A program made the translations under genes and the position numbers. From the NCBI GenBank assembly GCA_900763245.1, contig CAAFJQ010000086.1, positions 1-8,942 on the forward strand: a stretch of DNA of 8,942 nucleotides, written 5' to 3'. The notes beneath the pieces are model-generated. The model made no database searches. It saw only the letters and a list, made by a program, of their open reading frames with translations, and was not told where the DNA came from. This DNA comes from Bacilli bacterium. GTDB lineage: Bacteria > Bacillota_I > Bacilli_A > RFN20 > CAG-288. The stretch's first letter is position 1, and each line of letters begins with the position of its first letter. Shown one piece after another: positions 7,601-8,942 of the stretch.

Positions 7601-8753
7601 CGGCTCCGCCAAGGCTGATGGTGCTAACTATCTCACTGTTACTGATGGCAAGGACAGCACTCATCTCTATGCCGGTGCTCCTGGCATCTCCGATCACATC
7701 ATCGCTTCCTTCTTTGTCAATCGTGCAGTCTCTGTTGCAAAGTGGACCATCAAGAACGGCGACAAAGCCGTTTCCACAGGCGCTATCGAAGATTTAGGTT
7801 ACTACAGCGGACAGTGGGCAACCAATGCAACTGGAGGCGAACTGTTCAAGTCCTGGCTTGTCAATGGTGACAATGCTGTTCCTTATTTCGTCCATCGCGG
7901 TATTGCCGATATCAACCTTTCCAAGCTTGATGAAGGTAACTATACCCTCGAATTCAGCTTTGATGTCAAGGGTGCTGGAATCACACAGACCAAGTCCTAC
8001 ACTTTGACTGTCGATAAGACTGCTCCTGAACTCAACAGTCTTTCTATACGTGAAAAATCCGGCAAGCAGTATCTCGATGTCGTCGGCAAAGGTGCTGACT
8101 ATCGTGCCACTGCCAATGTCACTGCTACTGTTGATACTACAAAGGTCGATGGCAGCGATGATCTCTATTCTGCTTCCTTCAGAATCACCGATCGTTGGCT
8201 CAAGGATGACAGAGTCTATGTTGAACTCACTGACTTGGCTCATAACAAGCTTATGGTCATCGTCAAACCTTCTGACATTACCTTCTCTGTCGCTTCTACC
8301 TTCTTCACCAACAAGCACACCTTCGATATCGCTCCGATCTCTTCCAAGAACGGTGTCACAACTTACTCTGTCGCTTTCACCAACACTTCCGGTAAAGACT
8401 TCAATCCTACTGGAAGCTACTACATCTACATGAACGTCGGAAAGAATCTCTCCAATGTTTCTGTCAAGGTCAGCGGAAGCGATGCTAAGTTCTCCTACAA
8501 TCCTGAAACAGGATTGGTCTCTGTCCTGATGGGCAAAAACGATGCTTCCTTCTCCATCTCTTACGATGGAAGCGGAAATACCGATAAACCTTCCACTGAA
8601 AAGCCTGGAACATCCGAAAAACCCGGCACTTCTGAAGAAAAACCTTCTAAGAAGGGCTGCGGCGGCAGTGTCATTGCTGCATCTACCACATTAGGTGCTC
8701 TTGCTCTTGTTGCTACTGCTGTTGCTTTGAAGAAGAAAAAGGAGCAGAAGTGA
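4671..8753 (+). CDS. Secreted S8 subtilisin-like cell-envelope protease with PA and Fn3-like domains
   Basis: A 1360-residue exported serine endopeptidase of the lactocepin/C5a-peptidase type. In order: a signal peptide (Lys2-Lys3, hydrophobic 4-21, cleavage site uncertain); an I9-like propeptide at about 36-118; the S8 domain with Asp174 (I-I-D-T-G), His256 (H-G-T-H-V-A), oxyanion Asn352 (A-A-G-N-S-G) and Ser618 (G-T-S-M-A); a PA domain at about 449-548 inserted before the Ser; an Fn3-like domain at about 738-921 ending in the family motif L-S-M-P-Y-L-G-F-Y-G-D; and an Ig-like region with D-K-T-A-P near 1115. The tail is a Pro/Glu/Lys/Ser/Thr linker, Cys1330-Gly-Gly-Ser, a hydrophobic segment 1334-1353 and K-K-K-K-E-Q-K. 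There is no LPXTG. The triad is complete, so the enzyme should be active on the cell surface. It has its own promoter, an upstream cre box and a terminator, so it is a single-gene unit. Substrate is unknown: nutritional proteolysis and host-protein cleavage are both possible. Confidence 0.95.
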   Translation: MKKMLVMASLATILGLSFYSATRSDFSAVGEKDEDKTYIVTVGGDVLKDDAKTLKRYRNQVLSQIAYELPEGSYEVTSTYDVVLNGFAIKVNSAYADKIESIKGVSALQESHTYALPDTDSYSSLATGDKGEATKAERLANYSAETMRATAADVKSVVGEDSFGGKNITIGIIDTGMYLNQIEGSEKRLADEKNYALNAAAFRDLSEGEYKMSVSDLTKLGFSTNYYSHFNNKIFFARDYAGGDADVDPTTSGSEHGTHVASISGANGTDFQGIAPNSQIAVLKVFGDNQGGASTDAIISALEDSAKLGLDLVNLSLGSDLSTSTDEKDNATFTAVKSCMAKGTIVNFAAGNSGKSSFSSSRAYSEWGRDIVETGILGGDAHFDEAANIVAASTPDKAFFESIMTVQRNGASSAQAVSYNDQAKSSPTQPNITDRPLAGLIPSGQDKVTKEYVVVPNYGKSADYEGIDVTGKIAVVNRGTTTFVQKVKQATSHGAAAMICINNDPSVTFNFSMAFEDFDPSIPVVFVFKNTASIFGPAGSTGTLTIGTNTVQAASDGNTIASFSSDGGDYNLDMGITISAPGKEIIGAVDATAYNDNSDATNPGISLLRGYENLSGTSMACPNLTGAMALYLSERLPENNGKMKVADFDVEKDKVSLKAMGSADQLIDTTGDGTPNSVRMQGAGRINVKKMLASDSYVTTANKNLDGFDNEVQSKAELKNNGSLKVEGGKFTDSSENFIEFDYTIHNDSDKERTYTPTLSLMVPHLGIMTTHDEYKEQEESSRKETIGYDSSVAFDENNPDTYPYGVGQITTSVNDDIIDIPADHQLTGTVAVDAHSTANAKVKVRIDDIHFTKDFGDSMVENFEGTLKEYFAKYFAVGGGNYVEGYLKLEEASGDSNLTLSMPYLGFYGDYTIGDAVEDFDIEREENRLYTSDLVDNYMQNLNDQYKKNSAYTGSTISSTGSALSAKAMANIGAMNGSAKADGANYLTVTDGKDSTHLYAGAPGISDHIIASFFVNRAVSVAKWTIKNGDKAVSTGAIEDLGYYSGQWATNATGGELFKSWLVNGDNAVPYFVHRGIADINLSKLDEGNYTLEFSFDVKGAGITQTKSYTLTVDKTAPELNSLSIREKSGKQYLDVVGKGADYRATANVTATVDTTKVDGSDDLYSASFRITDRWLKDDRVYVELTDLAHNKLMVIVKPSDITFSVASTFFTNKHTFDIAPISSKNGVTTYSVAFTNTSGKDFNPTGSYYIYMNVGKNLSNVSVKVSGSDAKFSYNPETGLVSVLMGKNDASFSISYDGSGNTDKPSTEKPGTSEKPGTSEEKPSKKGCGGSVIAASTTLGALALVATAVALKKKKEQK
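8598..8633 (+). repeat. Two tandem E-K-P-G-T-S units in the wall-spanning linker
   Basis: Two 18-base units encode E-K-P-G-T-S twice, and partial related units (D-K-P-S-T before, E-K-P-S after) flank them. The DNA copies differ at several third positions, so the repeat is not a very recent duplication. Such Pro-rich stretches commonly carry surface proteins through the cell wall. Confidence 0.8.
8655..8750 (+). other. C-terminal Cys-Gly-Gly-Ser / membrane helix / Lys tail
   Basis: Residues 1329-1360 of the protease: G-C-G-G-S, then a 20-residue hydrophobic stretch rich in Ala and Leu, then four Lys. The three-part plan (short motif, helix, basic end) is that of a protein-sorting signal. It resembles the GlyGly-CTERM and MYXO-CTERM types more than LPXTG. 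The Cys could be a processing or lipidation site; this is inference. Confidence 0.65.
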
Positions 8754-8774
8754 TCTGTTTTAAAGAAAGATGAC

Positions 8775-8804
8775 AAAAGCCTCGATTCGTCGAGGCTTTT
8801 GCTT
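8775..8804 (+). terminator. Intrinsic terminator after the protease gene
   Basis: An 11-bp perfect stem (8775-8785 with 8790-8800) closes on the stable TTCG tetraloop. The 3' arm ends in TTTT, followed by GCTT. The T-rich tail is then cut short by the group II intron, so the native downstream sequence is probably displaced. Confidence 0.93.
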
Positions 8805-8942
8805 GTGTGATGGGCATGTCACATATCTAAAGGGTGAAAGTCCCGAATAGGAATGTCGTTATAACTATATAGTGAAACTCAAGTCCAGTACCGTGAGGTA
8901 TGGGATGAAAGAAGAGCGTAGCAAACAGACTGGGCAACGGAA
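8805..8942 (+). mobile_element. Group II intron, 5' end (domain I), truncated by the window edge
   Basis: The sequence starts GTGTG, the group II 5' consensus GUGYG, and continues with the conserved AGGGTGAAAGTCCCGAA block (8831-8847). A hairpin with a GTGA (GNRA) loop follows at 8885-8904, then GATGAAAGAAGAGCGTAGCAA (8904-8924). The order and spacing match domain I of the class C intron of Oceanobacillus iheyensis as I remember it. Insertion 4 bases after a terminator stem is the known habit of class C introns. The reverse transcriptase/maturase gene and the 3' end, if present, lie beyond the window. The exact 5' boundary could be 8805 or 8807, with 8805 fitting better. It lies on the same strand as the protease gene. 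Confidence 0.85.

Noticed and set aside
8583..8654. LPXTG sortase signal in the protease tail
   Set aside because: No L-P-x-T-G or close variant occurs; P-G-T-S repeats are linker sequence.
8920..8925. AGCAAA in the intron pairing with TTTGCT (8798-8803) as EBS1-IBS1
   Set aside because: The pairing exists, but this GCAAAC element is part of a generally conserved domain I stretch and the register is off the splice junction by one base. The real EBS1 is more likely beyond the window.

Overview
The window looks like chromosomal DNA from a low-to-moderate GC Gram-positive bacterium (Bacillota). The evidence is strong Shine-Dalgarno sites, a TTGAAA/TATAAT promoter, a CcpA-type cre box, intrinsic terminators and a very large secreted subtilase of the cell-envelope-protease type. 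The genetic code is standard: TGG for Trp and TGA used as a stop. The style, including the Cys-Gly-Gly-Ser tail on the protease, suggests Erysipelotrichia or a relative, but that placement is an inference and not firm.

Layout, all genes on the + strand. (1) 31-3171: a 1046-residue cytoplasmic protein with a degenerate HNH-like domain, an acidic linker, a coiled coil of about 375 residues, a second degenerate HNH-like domain and a C-terminal domain I do not recognise. (2) 3170-3185: a near-consensus ParB site (parS-like palindrome) in the 25-base gap before the next gene. (3) 3197-4390: pepT, a complete M20-family tripeptidase with all its metal and catalytic residues, followed by an intrinsic terminator. 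(4) 4391-4670: a regulatory intergenic region with the terminator, a 14-bp tandem repeat, a cre box inside a weak inverted repeat, and a clear promoter and ribosome binding site. (5) 4671-8753: a 1360-residue secreted S8 protease with signal peptide, I9 propeptide, catalytic D/H/S, PA insert, Fn3-like domain and a non-LPXTG C-terminal anchor. It is followed by a UUCG-loop terminator. (6) 8805-8942: the 5' end of a group II intron, apparently bacterial class C, inserted just after that terminator and running off the window.

The secreted protease and the cytoplasmic tripeptidase could act in sequence on extracellular protein, the first outside the cell and the second on imported tripeptides. 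The cre box upstream of the protease suggests that carbon supply affects its expression. The most unusual items are the double pseudo-HNH coiled-coil protein, the parS-like site between two genes, the Cys-Gly-Gly C-terminal anchor, and the intron placed at the terminator.
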